From assembly GCF_040412425.1 (NCBI RefSeq), contig NC_089763.1:51806087-51870086 (forward strand): a stretch of 64,000 nucleotides of DNA, written 5' to 3'. This document shows, piece after piece, positions 42,019-55,116 of the stretch. The notes below the pieces were generated by a model, which saw nothing but the letters and a program-made list of their open reading frames with translations, did no database searches and was not told the origin of the DNA. The number at the start of each line of letters is the position of its first letter. The stretch's first letter is position 1. The DNA comes from Macrobrachium rosenbergii (Eukaryota; Arthropoda; Malacostraca; Decapoda; Palaemonidae). The position numbers and the translations under genes were made by a program.

Positions 42019-45000
42019 ATGTGTGCCTGTGTTGATTATAAATATTTTTTTTTTTACATTCGTTGATCAACCATGTTTACATGCTTACCATTTCTCAACC
42101 CATATATTTTAGTTTGGTATTCCGGTATTAGTGAAACTGTACATAATACACGAATGTTGACAACCAATGACGAAAACTGGAAAATTCTATACTTTTTTTA
42201 ACTCCAAAGAAAGATCGAACTCATGCCATCTGCAGAGGTCACATCGGGGGAGTGACCTGTCTAAGGAGTGACATAAATAAACAATAAGAAAATGGAGATA
42301 AAGTCCAAAGAACCAGAGACAAAATCTGTCGACGGTAATTACCGATGAACAATCTGAACTGAATAGGGCCCCACGTCCTACCTAAACACCGCCCCCGCCC
42401 CCCACCTCCCAACCCCGGCGGAACCTTACCTGAAATGTACCTGACCTAAGCAAGAGATGAGCGTCCTACCTGACTACTTGTCTCCCCGAAGCTTGCTTAC
42501 GCTTACGTATTGCTTAACTCAAGTTTGAGAAGTCGGAAATACTATATATACTTTTTTAAAATACGGTATTGTTGTCACTATATTTCACGCCATTTTTGTA
42601 CGGTAGTTTTGCGATTCCGTTACGTCATTCCCTTTAACCATGATTGCATCAGAAAACTGTTGTTTCATAGGAAGAATCAAAACAAATAAATCTTTATAAC
42701 ATTGTCGACGATGTCTGTCTGCAGCATGGCATGACCTAAAGATCATTTCTCTCTTGATTGCCATTTACACAAAATCCTATATGATAAAAGACACGCTCAG
42801 TCCTCCAAAAGGCATTAGCAAAATTGATTTTTAGTTCGAATGTTGCTTCTATATTTGCCACTGTCTTTCATTCAATCTGATAACAATAGACCTTCCTTAT
42901 ACTGCTTGTTTTATGAAAGAGATAGAAATCATGCCATAGGAACAAGGCGGGAGTACAATGCAATAGTAAGTCCTTTGAAATTCCGGCGGGAGAACATTAG
43001 AGAACTCGCTTTGGCAAAGCCAGGCTGTATTGTATGGAAACTTCGTATACTGATGTATAAAATGTTGCAAAATTATATATCTAAAATGAAAAATTGTTTT
43101 ATCAATGTGGTCATCTTAAGTGAGCCTAAAAAATGTAGGTAAGCATTCAAAATGCAGTCTCATGATTTTAGTTTTCCCGGTGATGCTGAAAACACCTCGT
43201 TTATAGCATTTTTTTTTTTTTAGAAGTTTCTGCCTATTATCACATTCAACAATTTATTAACTACAAACTCAGAAAACCGCATAACCATTTTCAGCATCCG
43301 ACTTCCAGCATCGGTCTAGCTTTAGTTCACTTTTGAGTGGACAAGGCTGGTGTGAGGTACAGTCAGCATAAGCGTACCTACAAGAAATCATTTCCCCTTC
43401 CCTGTTACTGAATACAGCACAAATTTATTATCACTGAAATGCATTTGTTAATCCATATAAAGGCAATTTTTTAAAATATGTTACCGGAGTCGCATTTAGA
43501 TTTTTTTTTATAACGAGTGACAAGGAAAAGCTCAGCTAACTAAAAATCTTACGAGTTTTTCGATGAGCACCGACACAAAAGTTGAGGCTTAGTCCTATAT
43601 TACGATACTGTAAGATAACAGGATCATTAATTCTCTCTCTTTCTCTTTACATTCGTTTGTTATTCTCTCTCGTATCCTTCCAACAGAGTCAATAATGGGA
43701 AGTGGCGATCTCCTTGCCGAGCGTGTCACTTCCCGGTCAAGCATTATAGCACCACACTGAGGAAACACATTGTTTTGTTTTTTAAATTTCTCCTTTAACT
43801 ATTTAAAGAATAAATTATTTTATTACAGATAAGTTAATCATCACTGAACCTTATATTTCGAAACATTATAATTCTGAGGTCAATCATTGTTGAAGTAATG
43901 AATTTTGCTTTCAGTGAGTGTATTAACTCAAATATTGAAAAGAGTCTTGTAAACAAACCAACAACAGAGAAGGCTAGCAAAGTTATTTCGTTCTATTCTA
44001 GGGCTTTGGAACGATATTCAGAGAGACTTGTTAAATAGGGATTACCAAAAACAAATAATTTTGACTTATTTGGAATACAATTGTCTTTAAAATGAGAAAA
44101 CGATAAAAATCCCTGCCGAATTCATACGCATTGGCCTTGCCTTTGCTTGGCCAAGATTCCTTTCCTTGTAGCTACCATCCCTACAACTATATATTTTTCT
44201 TTGGTATGATGATTCGATAACTTTTACCATACATAAATTATTTTTACTCACACGAAGTTAAGTTGCACTTAGAATAAGACTTAAATTATACAGCGTAATA
44301 CCAAATGAACAGTTTGAGGGCAAAGCCTAGCCTAGCCTATAACTAGCAAACTTCATTTTCTTGCCATAACCAATCTATGAGACATATCTTTTGATGAAAA
44401 CATAAATAAAACTAGGTTAGCTCCAGCCAGCCATTTCCAAAGGTGCCAGCTAGCATTTTTGCATGAAAACCATTTTTGGATTTTTCTTGCCAGGAAATGA
44501 TAAGGTAGTAAAAGAACCTAAAAATACCAACCTAACTAAACTAGGGTTGTTTAGACATATTGCTTTTAGATGGAAAACATAAATAAAACTTATGTTTGAG
44601 AAGAAATTTTTTGTTTTGATGTGATTTACAAGAAAAATATAAATTATAAAGCCAGGAAAAATAACAACTAAAAAATACAATTTTTTCACTCTAAATCAAA
44701 TAACAGAATTTTCTTCAGTTTCTTTGTGCTGTCCTGAAATACTCTTGCAGTACCGCAGAAAAGACGAGACTTGTTGACGAAACCAGTAACCCGCAGGCAT
44801 ACTTCCTACAAGTGTTATTTATAACGAGCAAGATCGGTTTTTAAATTATGTTGCTATATAAGACTAATGATGTTCTCCTTTCAAAACTTAAATCGCCATT
44901 GCACTTGTGGCAAAATATTATGCTGAAATCATAAGACATATTAACAGAGTTGTGCGTATCAACTGCTAACAAGACATTCACCTGAATAGCACAACATTAT

Positions 45001-46362
45001 GGGTAAATAAATTCCAGTATGCTTTGCTTACCTACGAAATGTCGTGCTGTTACCTCCCGAAGAATTCTTGTGCTCATTTCTGCTATTGTAAGCTGCACAA
45101 TGTACAATCACGATGATAAAGAACGAAAAACAAATAGATCACTGGACTTTAGTTTCTGCGGTTCCCGGGTTTTTCGAGATAACCACAACCTAACTACGGG
45201 GTCTGCAGCGCCACCCTGGTGGCAGAACACCAAACTACGCAGGACAAGTGTACAGAAAACTGTAACATCGCCAGTTATTGTAACCGTCTATTATCCTTCG
45301 CCCTGGATTCTTCTCTCATCCACTGTCTGCAGGCAAATACACCCCCTAGTGTTGCCATTACTAGATGTCACTGAATGATGCTTTTTCGGCGACAGACAAG
45401 TTAAAACCCAGTAAAGTCTTGGACTTTACTGTGTCATGTGTAGATAAGCAATAATATCAGTGCTTTCGGTATTCCCCTTTTCCATGACAAATTTGATATG
45501 AGAATTATAATACCTAAATATAGCGGAAAATCAAAGAAAAAGTATGATCACAGAAATGTTTAAATCATAGGCATATATAAGTTACATAAAACGTAACTGG
45601 TATTTGTTTGGTAAAATGATTATCACTATAAAGGGAAACCTAGGTGCATTTTTCAGCACCGGGCACGTAGAAAACAGAAAGAAAATGAGATAAAGGTAGA
45701 TGGTGATTATCCTCGAAGCAGGGAATAAACTTTTCTGCCCTTGAGGGAAGATAGGTTACAAGAATCAGGGAAAACATATGGAGGAAGAAAATTCCAAATG
45801 CAAGACTAAATTTTGTTACAGTGGACTATCTCTTGTTTGGGTAGTAAAAGGGACCTTGATCTGCAATCAGTGTTTCACCACTGTACGCAAAAGCCATATT
45901 TTTGTATTTGACTGTCTGAAACCATTTGGTATAACATAAGGGGCGGGGTCTGTGCCTACAGTATATTATAGTAAAATTCTATTCAGCCAGAGCAAGATGG
46001 TGTTTATCCATATACCCCCTGCAAATTGTGACGTGACAAGTATAAACAGTTATCAAATTCAGTAACCCTTTCAGTGTGATGGATGACTGCAGACAAGGTA
46101 GGGTTTGTATCGCTTCGCTACGAAGAACATTACCCCTCGCCATGGTCGTCTATTACTGCCATCTGTTGGAGATTTTAAGTAATACTGGCCTACAGTAATC
46201 ATCGGAAAACTCTTTCACATCAGTTGCAGAATTTGGTAGGGTTTTTGGGCTTTTCATGATATGTAAATATGATTCATGATATTTAATCATGTCTTGTGAC
46301 AGCAAGATACATTTCTTGCAATATAAAACAATATTTTTTTGTAGGATTAACGTAATTAGAGA

Positions 46363-46365
<3 letters not shown>
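42017..46365. other. Unassigned stretch
   Basis: The longest frame (45019-45378, 119 codons) has no recognisable domain and lacks clear splice context. Otherwise AT-rich unique DNA. Confidence 0.5.
44380..44593 (+). repeat. Imperfect direct repeat
   Basis: A GACATATctTTTGATG-AAAACATAAATAAAACT block at about 44380-44415 recurs as GACATATTGCTTTTAGATGG-AAAACATAAATAAAACT at 44553-44590, suggesting an old duplication of about 175 bp. Confidence 0.45.
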
Positions 46366-46447
<82 letters not shown>

Positions 46448-46454
46448 TATATAT
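46366..46454. repeat. (CT)n(TA)n compound microsatellite
   Basis: CT run of 36 bp passing directly into TA, 54 bp before the MITE at 46508. Confidence 0.96.
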
Positions 46455-46507
46455 GAATGATATAGTAATCAAGTAAAAAATGCGCCGAAGTTTCTTCGGT
46501 GCAATGG

Positions 46508-46789
46508 AGTTTTCTGTGCAGCCACGGCCCATCAAACTTTCAACAATGTCCCGGTGGTGGCCTGTGTTGTTGGCACCTATAGCGGTGCCAGATGCACGAT
46601 CATGGCTAACTTTAACCTTAAATAAAATAAAAATTACTGAGGCTAGAGGGATGCAATTTGGTTTGTTTGATGATTGGAGGGTGGACGATCAAAATACCAA
46701 TTTGCAGCCATCTAGCTTCTGTAGTTTTTAAGATCTGAGGGCGGACGGACAGACAAAGCCGTCATAATAGTTTTCTCTTACAGAAAACT
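46508..46789. mobile_element. MITE-like element with 10-bp terminal inverted repeats
   Basis: It starts AGTTTTCTGT (46508-46517) and ends ACAGAAAACT (46780-46789), a perfect 10-bp inverted terminal repeat bounding 282 bp. The interior, including the GGTGGTGGCCTGTGTTGTTG stretch, resembles a sequence I recognise as dispersed in decapod genomes. The 83-codon open frame over it is not considered a gene. No target duplication was resolved. Confidence 0.55.
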
Positions 46790-46812
46790 AAAAGCTTAGG
46801 GCACATATACAG

Positions 46813-47318
46813 TATATTTCCCTCTATGTAATCGAGGAAATATTGTTTGCTTCTGATTCAGAAACTGATTATGATATAGATGATCCTGATCTGGTGGAAA
46901 GTGAGGATGACGATGATGATGATACTCCCACAACAGACTCCTGTGTTGATGTTGCAATACCATACGCATGGATTGATGTTGAATTAAATAATGATCTCAG
47001 GCAGGTGGTAATACAATAAATTACACAAACTCAGATTTGAAAACATGACTCCTGTGAGTGCTTTGCTAATTTTTTTCCTTAGGGAATAGATGAACACGTA
47101 GCAAAAGGATCAAATAAATATTTCTATTTTATGATAACTATAGGAAGCAACCTTTGCCTAAAAGATCAAGGTATCACCAGTGGACAGATTTAACTTCCTA
47201 GGATATACAAGCTTTTGTTTCAGTTGAAATGGGGTTAGTTCACAACCTTACCATTGAAAGTCATCTGAGTAGTGATACGCCATCAATTTGCAGATTGATG
47301 GTGTAGAGAAAGGATGGT
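46813..47318 (+). pseudogene. piggyBac-type transposase fragment (N-terminal part)
   Basis: The first frame (from 46813) reads EEILFASDSETDYDIDD and an Asp/Glu-rich stretch, ending at TAA near 47020. Later frames give IDEHVAKGSNKYFY, then RSRYHQWTDLTS, a stop, and DIQAFVSVEMGLV. An acidic N-terminus, then an F-F...N-Y block and a W-x-x-(L/V)-T...(I/L)-x-A-F...MG block, is the known order at the start of piggyBac/PGBD transposases. At least two frameshifts and several stops are present and the catalytic aspartate region is absent, so it is a dead fragment. The call rests on this motif order. Confidence 0.5.
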
Positions 47319-47743
47319 TAGTATCACTAATAAAGGCATCTATATTATTTTGTGCATATTTTGATGTACTGTATAGTATTTAGACGGAATGTACAAGAAG
47401 TGTTGGATATATCGAATATGAATATATCGTGCACACTAAAAGGATCTTTGTGCCGCTAAAAAAAAAAAAAAGAAAAAAAAACTTGAATTCAATGAATTTT
47501 CTTTTCTTTTTTTTACTTTTTCCACTTTTTAATCATTTTTACACGTGATGAGTTACTGGCAAGCTTAAATAAAGTTCAGTCCTGAAAATGCAGGTAAAAA
47601 ATTTTTTTTTATTAAACTGGAAGCATTTTCAAATGTGCACTTAGCTGGGAACGAGAGTCAAAATAAATTCCACAGCGAAAGGTTCAAGTGCAGTTGTGCA
47701 ACTGATGCATCATAAACCACAGCACCAAAAAAAAAGTTTAGTT

Positions 47744-47747
<4 letters not shown>

Positions 47748-47803
<56 letters not shown>
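47748..47803. repeat. (TA)n microsatellite
   Basis: Pure TA run in AT-rich unique sequence. Confidence 0.96.
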
Positions 47804-47808
<5 letters not shown>

Positions 47809-48834
47809 AAAGTTCGATAACTAAAAACTAGTGACAAAGTATTAGAAATATTTCTAGAAAAAGAATAATATAAAGTTTGTGTGGAGGTATACTACGCCCC
47901 TCAACTCCACTCCTCTCCCTCCAAATAAAAAAAAAAAGGAATGAAATCCTTGCCACATCCTTATCCGTGGCAACAATACTTTCGTCCTGAGATTATCTGA
48001 ATAGCTGTTGTCTTTTTTCTCAGGAACATATATCAGTTAGGCCTCATGAACGAAAAACATTTATCGCGATGACGAGAAGAGAGCTTAGATTCTCAGTAAA
48101 TGTTGTGCATATCTTTCGTGAAGTGCAGAAGAAACAAAAGTTCTCTGTAATATTTATGATTAACATTTATGCTTTCATTGTTATGACTGTTCTTCCTGTT
48201 ACATCTGCGTTTGTTATTGTCAGTGATACAGTTATAATTATATTTGTTGCTGCTCATAATCATATCCATAGTTTTGTGATCTTTTTCCAACTTATCATCA
48301 TCAGTTAACGCCAGCAAGTTTTCAACTCAGAACGGATAACCTCTCACCGTAGACTCTTGAAATATTATTGAAGTACAACTTTGGTCAAAAGTTTCTAAAA
48401 CTGGTAGTGCAGGAATTCCTACATTATAGGCTTTCAGGGTTAATCTATATATACAAACGTTGCCAGAATAAGTTGCTGGAAGCGCTTTTAAAAGTGCTTC
48501 ACTTACTAATTTTGCAGTGTGTCATTAGAAATTTCATGTATCGTTGTTGCTATTAATACTGATGTTATAAGAAAGGAGGACTGGTGCCATGATGCCATAA
48601 TGATGCTCGGTATTTTATACGCTATTTTATGCGGAGTATGATGTTTTAGCGAAATTTTTTGCCTTCTCTTACAACGAAGGGAAATCATTCAAATCTCGAA
48701 ATGTTTGTCCGTCGTTTCCTCATCCAGATAAGGAAACACCTTCAGTTCAGAGTTGTTATACACTAACGAAGAATGGAAGGGACCCTTTTTTATTTTACTT
48801 TTCCCGCCGGCTCTTTTTAATAAGGCGAGTGAGT

Positions 48835-48925
48835 AGGCCAATTACGGCCGGCCGCCACGTCATCAAAATGCGATGAGGCGATTGGTTCCGTGTCATCAAA
48901 GGGTCGTTTTGTGGCCAACAGATGT
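48835..48925. promoter_or_regulatory. Small CRE/CCAAT cluster
   Basis: CCAAT (48838-48842), GGCCGGCCGCC, a CRE half-site ACGTCA (48857-48862), inverted CCAAT ATTGG (48881-48885) and a second TGTCATCAAA lie within 90 bp, followed by a (GA)n tract. It is suggestive of a promoter or enhancer but not tied to a gene. Confidence 0.25.
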
Positions 48926-49079
48926 CGCCGGCAAGAGAGAGAGAGAGAGAGAGAGAGTGAGACAGGCATTTTTCTATCCATTCCATTTTCAGTCCTGTCG
49001 GCCGATGAAATCGCGTTTTTAACTTAATTACTGCGAAAGTTGTCCTAGTTTCCTCTGCCGTGAAACAATGGAATAGGAA

Positions 49080-49575
<496 letters not shown>

Positions 49576-49911
49576 ATAAGAACGTAGAGGAAAGACGATA
49601 AAGACGATAACGGAAATTCTGCATATGAAGAGATTTTGAGTTAATGAAAATCCCCTTGCAGTGATATATACATATTATTATCCTTCCAGCAATTTGAAGT
49701 TTCACAGTCATTTTCTCTTATATGTATCTTGTTTTAACAAAATAAGTTGTTAAGACAATTCCACTTGAGTGACATTTTATTATAATCAATACAGCCGTCC
49801 TCCACATGCAATAAATTACTTTGATAACGTCATATACTTTAATTACAGAAATATATTACATGAGAGAAGGAACTGGTGGTATATTAGCGTCATAAATTTT
49901 CGCTGGAGGCA

Positions 49912-50355
49912 GTAATTATCATTATTATTATTATATTTAAAATTCAAAGGTATCAGATCCAAAGGAGACTACCGTCTGGAAAAGCTTCCATAGAACAGGT
50001 CGCCACACCTAAAAGAAGAAAAATGGATACTAAACAAAGGAATGTGAATTAATCACATGACATATAAGTTTAACTATAAACAAAGAACACTTATGACAAA
50101 AAAAAGGTAAAGACACACAGAGTTGAAAGTTGAATGCCAGCTTCAACTTGCACGAAACAACATCAGCCAACTGCCTTGAAGACTGTTCTACAGTTCCATA
50201 ATAAATGAAATGAAAGGCCTCTGGTACTGCATAGTGTGACGTCGTGGTACATCAACAAAGCAAGTGGCACGCACCAATTCGAGGCAGAGACACATAGGAC
50301 AAAGATTTGGAGTTCCCTTTCGAAATAAAAACTTTCGGCACAGGCCCACACGGGA
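49912..50355 (-). pseudogene. 3' end of a decayed LINE with (ATT)n tail
   Basis: On the minus strand, about 50265-50170 encodes VDVPRRHTMQYQRPF followed by a broken LWNSL-like stretch. This resembles the C-terminal region of decapod LINEs, where a VPRCRTxQYQRSFIP...LWNSLP pattern is common. An untranslated stretch follows and ends in ATAATAATAATAATG, a microsatellite-type LINE tail at 49917-49936. The upstream part is missing, as in a 5'-truncated insertion, and there is at least one internal stop. Confidence 0.6.
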
Positions 50356-52331
50356 TACTATCTGTCAATCGCAGACTGACTCATATTTAACATCGTTAGA
50401 AATGATTCAGCTACCTCGAGTAATTTTGATGGAGATTGCCATGATCGTGATTAGCTTATTTTTGCTGTCATTATCGTTATTGTGGTTGATGAGGTACCTT
50501 TTCAACTTTAATTCATAAATTTGTGATTAAGAGACATGGAATAGTGCCTATTCAGTTTCTGGCCAAAAGACGGTAACATTTTCCAACCACACATCGCCTC
50601 AGTAAAGTTAATTTAGGCGACTAACATTTTCTAAGGAGCAAACTGGAGTAAAAAAATGAACGGGACTGACATCTGAAAACACTCGAGAATCTAAATCTAG
50701 CTTCTGTGCCCTCCAACGACGGCAACTGATAACACAATGGTAGTTTAAACGCTGGCAGTTTCGTCCGTAGAAGAGACTCAAATCACCTTCATATCTCACG
50801 CTCTTTTTTTTAATCCATACAACTACTTATTTAGTCATTTACTTTAATATGATGCAATTACCTTCCACGAACCTTTTGATTTTCTATTATTTTTCCTGAT
50901 GGCAGTCTGTCAAAGCTGAGCATTATTCCTTAGAAATCTCAGGACTCGACTGGGGACGTTTGATAAGTTACCTCTTTGGTTCATTTGCACTGACAGACTA
51001 CATTGACTGAGTGCTTCTTCAAGTTAAATTGTCTGAGTTGAATGAAGTGAAGATGTCTCCAGTTTAGGTTGGTTAAACGCCTTTGCATCTCCTAAGTAAC
51101 TTCTTAAAGAACACAACACAAGTCCATCTTTCTCTCATCATGTTTTCTATAACATTCAACGACAGCAGTAAAGTTAATGCTTTATGTGGTATTCTTCTAA
51201 CCCCCAAAATTTGATACATTGGTTCGTGTATTACTTTGTTCAATTCAACATGGAGTACCTTACATATGCTATATTGTTCTCATTAGTTTAAAACCTTCGA
51301 ATTTGCTGAACAGCCGCAGTTTCTACGGCTGATGAACATGCAAAAGGATAAAAACAAACAAATGAAATCGGGCTCTTATATTTAATTAATTCAGAATTGT
51401 CATACATCAGTACACTGCGTCGATTTTTTTAATTCACAGAATGCAGAGGAAGTTGCTGCTGCCTACAACCTGTAACTTACAAAGTTACAGATATATTTTG
51501 TTTGTAATTGTATCATGAAGCATTTACGTATCGTGGGAAATCTTTGACGTATAGGAAATTGTTTACGTATAATGCATTGAAAAATATTCGATACTAAATC
51601 TTGGAACATTTTCCACAAGTCATTTTTGGGGGATGGAACAGGATCTTGGCAAAATATGTTCATGTCTGTTTGTAAAATCACCTATTAATAATTACATCGC
51701 ATTTTTTATGATTTCCAATATCTTTAATGCATCTTTAATGACGATGACAACTGGGGTTCATGTGAGGCATCACACGGAAAATCTTTGGAGAATAATTGTA
51801 TATGATGAGCTTTGAGATATTGTTCAGTGGAATAGTAAACGAAGGTCTTTGAAGGATTGAATACGTGTCTTTTTCTTCTACTTCTTCTGCAGCGGACTTG
51901 TGTGGGACCAGTTTTAGTGTCCATATCTGAAATTCAATTAACATTTTAATCTTCCAACCCTGAATAATAATGGTTTGGACTTGGAAACTAGAAAATTTCA
52001 TAAATTATTCAGCCTACTTTAAAAAGATAGTAGAGGGAGAGTATAGAACATCATTTAATCTCTTCAAACTTCTATGATAACTGTTGAGCCACGCAATTTG
52101 AAAACTTATCAATTATTCAGAAGGATTTCAAATGATAATAGGGGAGAAAACGAGGTAAATAATTATATCCGTAAGCAAGATGTACAGTTCTCAAGCATAT
52201 ATTTAAAAGTAATTAAACGATACTGGAACACTTAGTTTCTCAACGAGTGAGAATAAATCACGAACTTTGAAAATCACGGAAAATGCTTTTGGTTAAGCCT
52301 CTTATTTTTTGTTAATTATCCCTCGCAAATA
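50356..52331. other. Unassigned stretch downstream of the glycine-rich gene
   Basis: AT-rich DNA with short frames only. No further glycine-rich exon was seen on the minus strand. Confidence 0.5.
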
Positions 52332-52337
52332 TTTATT
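52332..52337 (-). terminator. Candidate polyadenylation signal AATAAA
   Basis: First AATAAA on the minus strand noticed downstream of the TGA at 52703. It implies a 3' UTR of roughly 370-400 bases that would contain the degenerate repeats at 52455-52655. Confidence 0.35.
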
Positions 52338-52454
52338 GTACCTGAGAAACAAATTACCCAGAAGATTCATAAGAATACGTATTGTATGCCAGAGAAGAGT
52401 AATGTAAAATCTGTTGTCTTGACACTAAATTTCTATGGCAAAGTAGATAAGTAA

Positions 52455-52655
52455 CTCGAAACCTCATGAGACTGACAGGCAGGCCATGAACGTTATGAAA
52501 GACTGATAAAGACTAAACTTCACAGAAGACTGAATGGCAGAGTAACCCACATAAAAGACTGACTGGAAGACTGTAAACCTCACAAAAGGCTGACTGGAAG
52601 ACTCTCAAGCTTATAATAAAAACTGAGCTAGTCTCTAAACCTCATGAAAATAGGC
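52455..52655. repeat. Degenerate ~31-bp tandem repeat downstream of the glycine-rich gene
   Basis: About six imperfect copies of a unit resembling AAAGACTGACTGGAAGACTG followed by TAAACCTCACA. The copies centred at 52555 and 52586 are the most alike. The array lies 50-250 bases past the stop codon, so it is probably in the 3' UTR or 3' flank. Confidence 0.6.
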
Positions 52656-52702
52656 TTCTGTTGCGCCTATGAGTCTAATTCAACCTCAAAAGAACAAATC
52701 AC

Positions 52703-52880
52703 TCACCCTCCTCCACCGCCTCCATGTCCTCCGGAGCCTCCTCCTCCGTATCCTCCAGCGCCTCCTCCGTATCCTCCAGCTCCTCCTCCGTATCCTCCGC
52801 CGTGTCCTATTCCGTAGCCGTAGGAGAGACTTCCTCCGAAGTAACCACCGGCATAGTGACCAGAGGGCGCCACGAAATAG
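52703..52880 (-). CDS. Exon 4 (glycine-rich C-terminus and stop)
   Basis: The acceptor is TCTTCCTTAG. The exon starts with the last base of a serine codon, reads YFVAPSGHYAGGYFGG, passes through GGYGGGA-type heptads and ends in six glycines followed by TGA. The stop overlaps a good donor (GG/GTGAGT), so a longer spliced form cannot be excluded, but no glycine-rich continuation was seen at lower coordinates. Confidence 0.8.
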
Positions 52881-55057
52881 CTAAGGAAGAAAGCGAAGTC
52901 TGAAGAATCAAGCAAATCATTTTGGTAAAACTAAATTTTATATAATAACTAACATGTAGCCATGTCCATTATCTATGAGATGTCATAAACTGCTTGTAGA
53001 ACATTTGTGTTGTTATGATGTTTTAAAGACAGAAACCACGGTAAAACTACGATAAATAATGTGTACAGATAAATAGCAACAAGAATTAACGTCACTTACT
53101 TTATAGTGAACCTGTGCGTTTTATGAGATTTAACTTTGTAAGTCCGACTTCAGCTCATTATAATTGTTACCCAAATCAAAGCTAACAGAAAAACACTTTT
53201 CATCCGAAAAGAATGATTTACTGTGTTCGATGTATCCCTGTCGGTGCATGATTCTCAGAGCAAAGCTTTGCAGCCTTCTTTCTTAAGTGTTGTTAAGAAA
53301 GAACTATTTTCCCCCTGCAAGAGTCTTGTCAGCGTTGTCTAAATGCTCTCATAAGCCTGTACTTTTCGAACTATCAAAAAGTACAGTTGATTTTAGCGTG
53401 CAAGGAGACCTGTATACTACAAAATGAATGACTGAGTAGATATACAATAATGAATGAACTGATATTTATTCTTTTCCTTTCTGACACCTTTCATTTTACG
53501 TCAACCTTCATTACCATCCTCTCCTTTTGCTTGCCGACTGGATGTGTTACCCCACCTTTGCTAGGCTATTGTCCGAAAGGCATCATCTCCTTAATATTAT
53601 TGCAGAGACATGTCATTATCGACATTCGAAAATATTCATGTCTTGCAGACGTGCCTTACCTTGGCCCAACGTAATGGGTTCCACCGCTACCGTATCCGAT
53701 GCCACCACCGCCGCCGTATCCGCTGTAGGCATTGTGGACTCCGGCGTAGATGGCAGCGGAGCCACCGTAACCTCCATCACCTCCATGATGCCCATACCCA
53801 ACTTGGCTGAAACGGGAAGATACGATAAAAGAGAAAAAATTGTAAATGAGGGAGGAATAACAAAAGAGCTAAAATGGTATTGCAAAGGGCATAGTTTGCT
53901 GTACTTTATTTATGTCTACGGAAGTTTGACTCTCATACAAATGAAAGAAAGGTTTTGTTAAGATGCACAGTTTCAAACTGACCAGCTTGGTTTAAGGAGC
54001 CAAAAAACGCATTAAACGTAATATTTTTTCCTCTTTTCCAACTGAGATATTATATTTTAATATCAGTCTTTAAGACAACGAAAGGTTGTCTTAGAAACAT
54101 TAAGGCAAAAATATGAAAGTTGTACGTATCTCTGGGAGGATGCAATGCCGAGATGTACAACATCAAACACTTTGTCAACAAATGTCTTTCATATGTTTAT
54201 TCCTTTCACCGTCGGTTCTCATTAGCTTCAATGGTCAGAAAAGCCATTGGCTTGCTATTTACACCAATGGAGAGCACATACACCAGACTAAAGAACAAAA
54301 CTAGGCATTCATAGTCATTTCTTCATAAACTGAAGCTCTCTTGAGAGGACAAATCGTAAACTAAATTAATTTAGACTGAATGCATAAAGGTTTACCACGG
54401 TCTAGAGAGAACAATGGCAATGCTGAACTTTTCCTGTAAGGGTTTCTTGGCACTAGAAATTATAAGAGTTTGTATTAATAATATTTTGCGTACGTAAGAA
54501 CATTATTATTATTAAAACAGTTTAATCAGCCACTGAGCTGACTATCAGCTCTCATAGGGCTGGTCCGAAGGATTTGGATGAAATGCCAGGTCTAGGCCAG
54601 AAGCCTAGCAGGCACATCCGTTGAACGGACACAGTTTCCTAAACAACTGGATTATTTTCACCTTCATTCATTAATTGCATATTCTTAGGCTGCATAAGCA
54701 TATCATTCTATATCATTCTATATGGGTGTGAATACATACTCTTATTTGATAAAAACAGCACGTGAATTGTAAGTGCAAATATGAAAAGAGTGAATGTTCC
54801 TCTGATTTCAGAACATACCGTTACGAGAGTATATACTATATTTAACAGATATATATACTTACGGGACGTAGCCGGCGCTGACGGCCACGGCTCCGAGGAT
54901 AAGACTCTAAAGGAAGAGAAAAATATACGTTTTATTGTAGACGATTGTAAATTTTTTATGGACTGATGAGCTGTAAATTACAACAGCAGTAAGTGCAACA
55001 GTTTATTACCAAAGCACTTCTTACTTACAAGTATTCCAAATTACCCGTTAACACCTG

Positions 55058-55116
<59 letters not shown>

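Noticed and set aside
45019..45378. 119-codon frame
   Set aside because: No domain, signal peptide, splice context or repeat homology was recognised; at this length it is compatible with chance.
46480..46731. 83-codon frame resembling a conserved protein
   Set aside because: It lies within the TIR-bounded dispersed repeat and reflects repeat conservation, not a gene.
53527..53961. 144-codon plus-strand frame over exon 3 (and the minus-strand frame 53616-53885)
   Set aside because: Both are out-of-frame shadows of exon 3 of the glycine-rich gene, whose own frame has matching splice phases.
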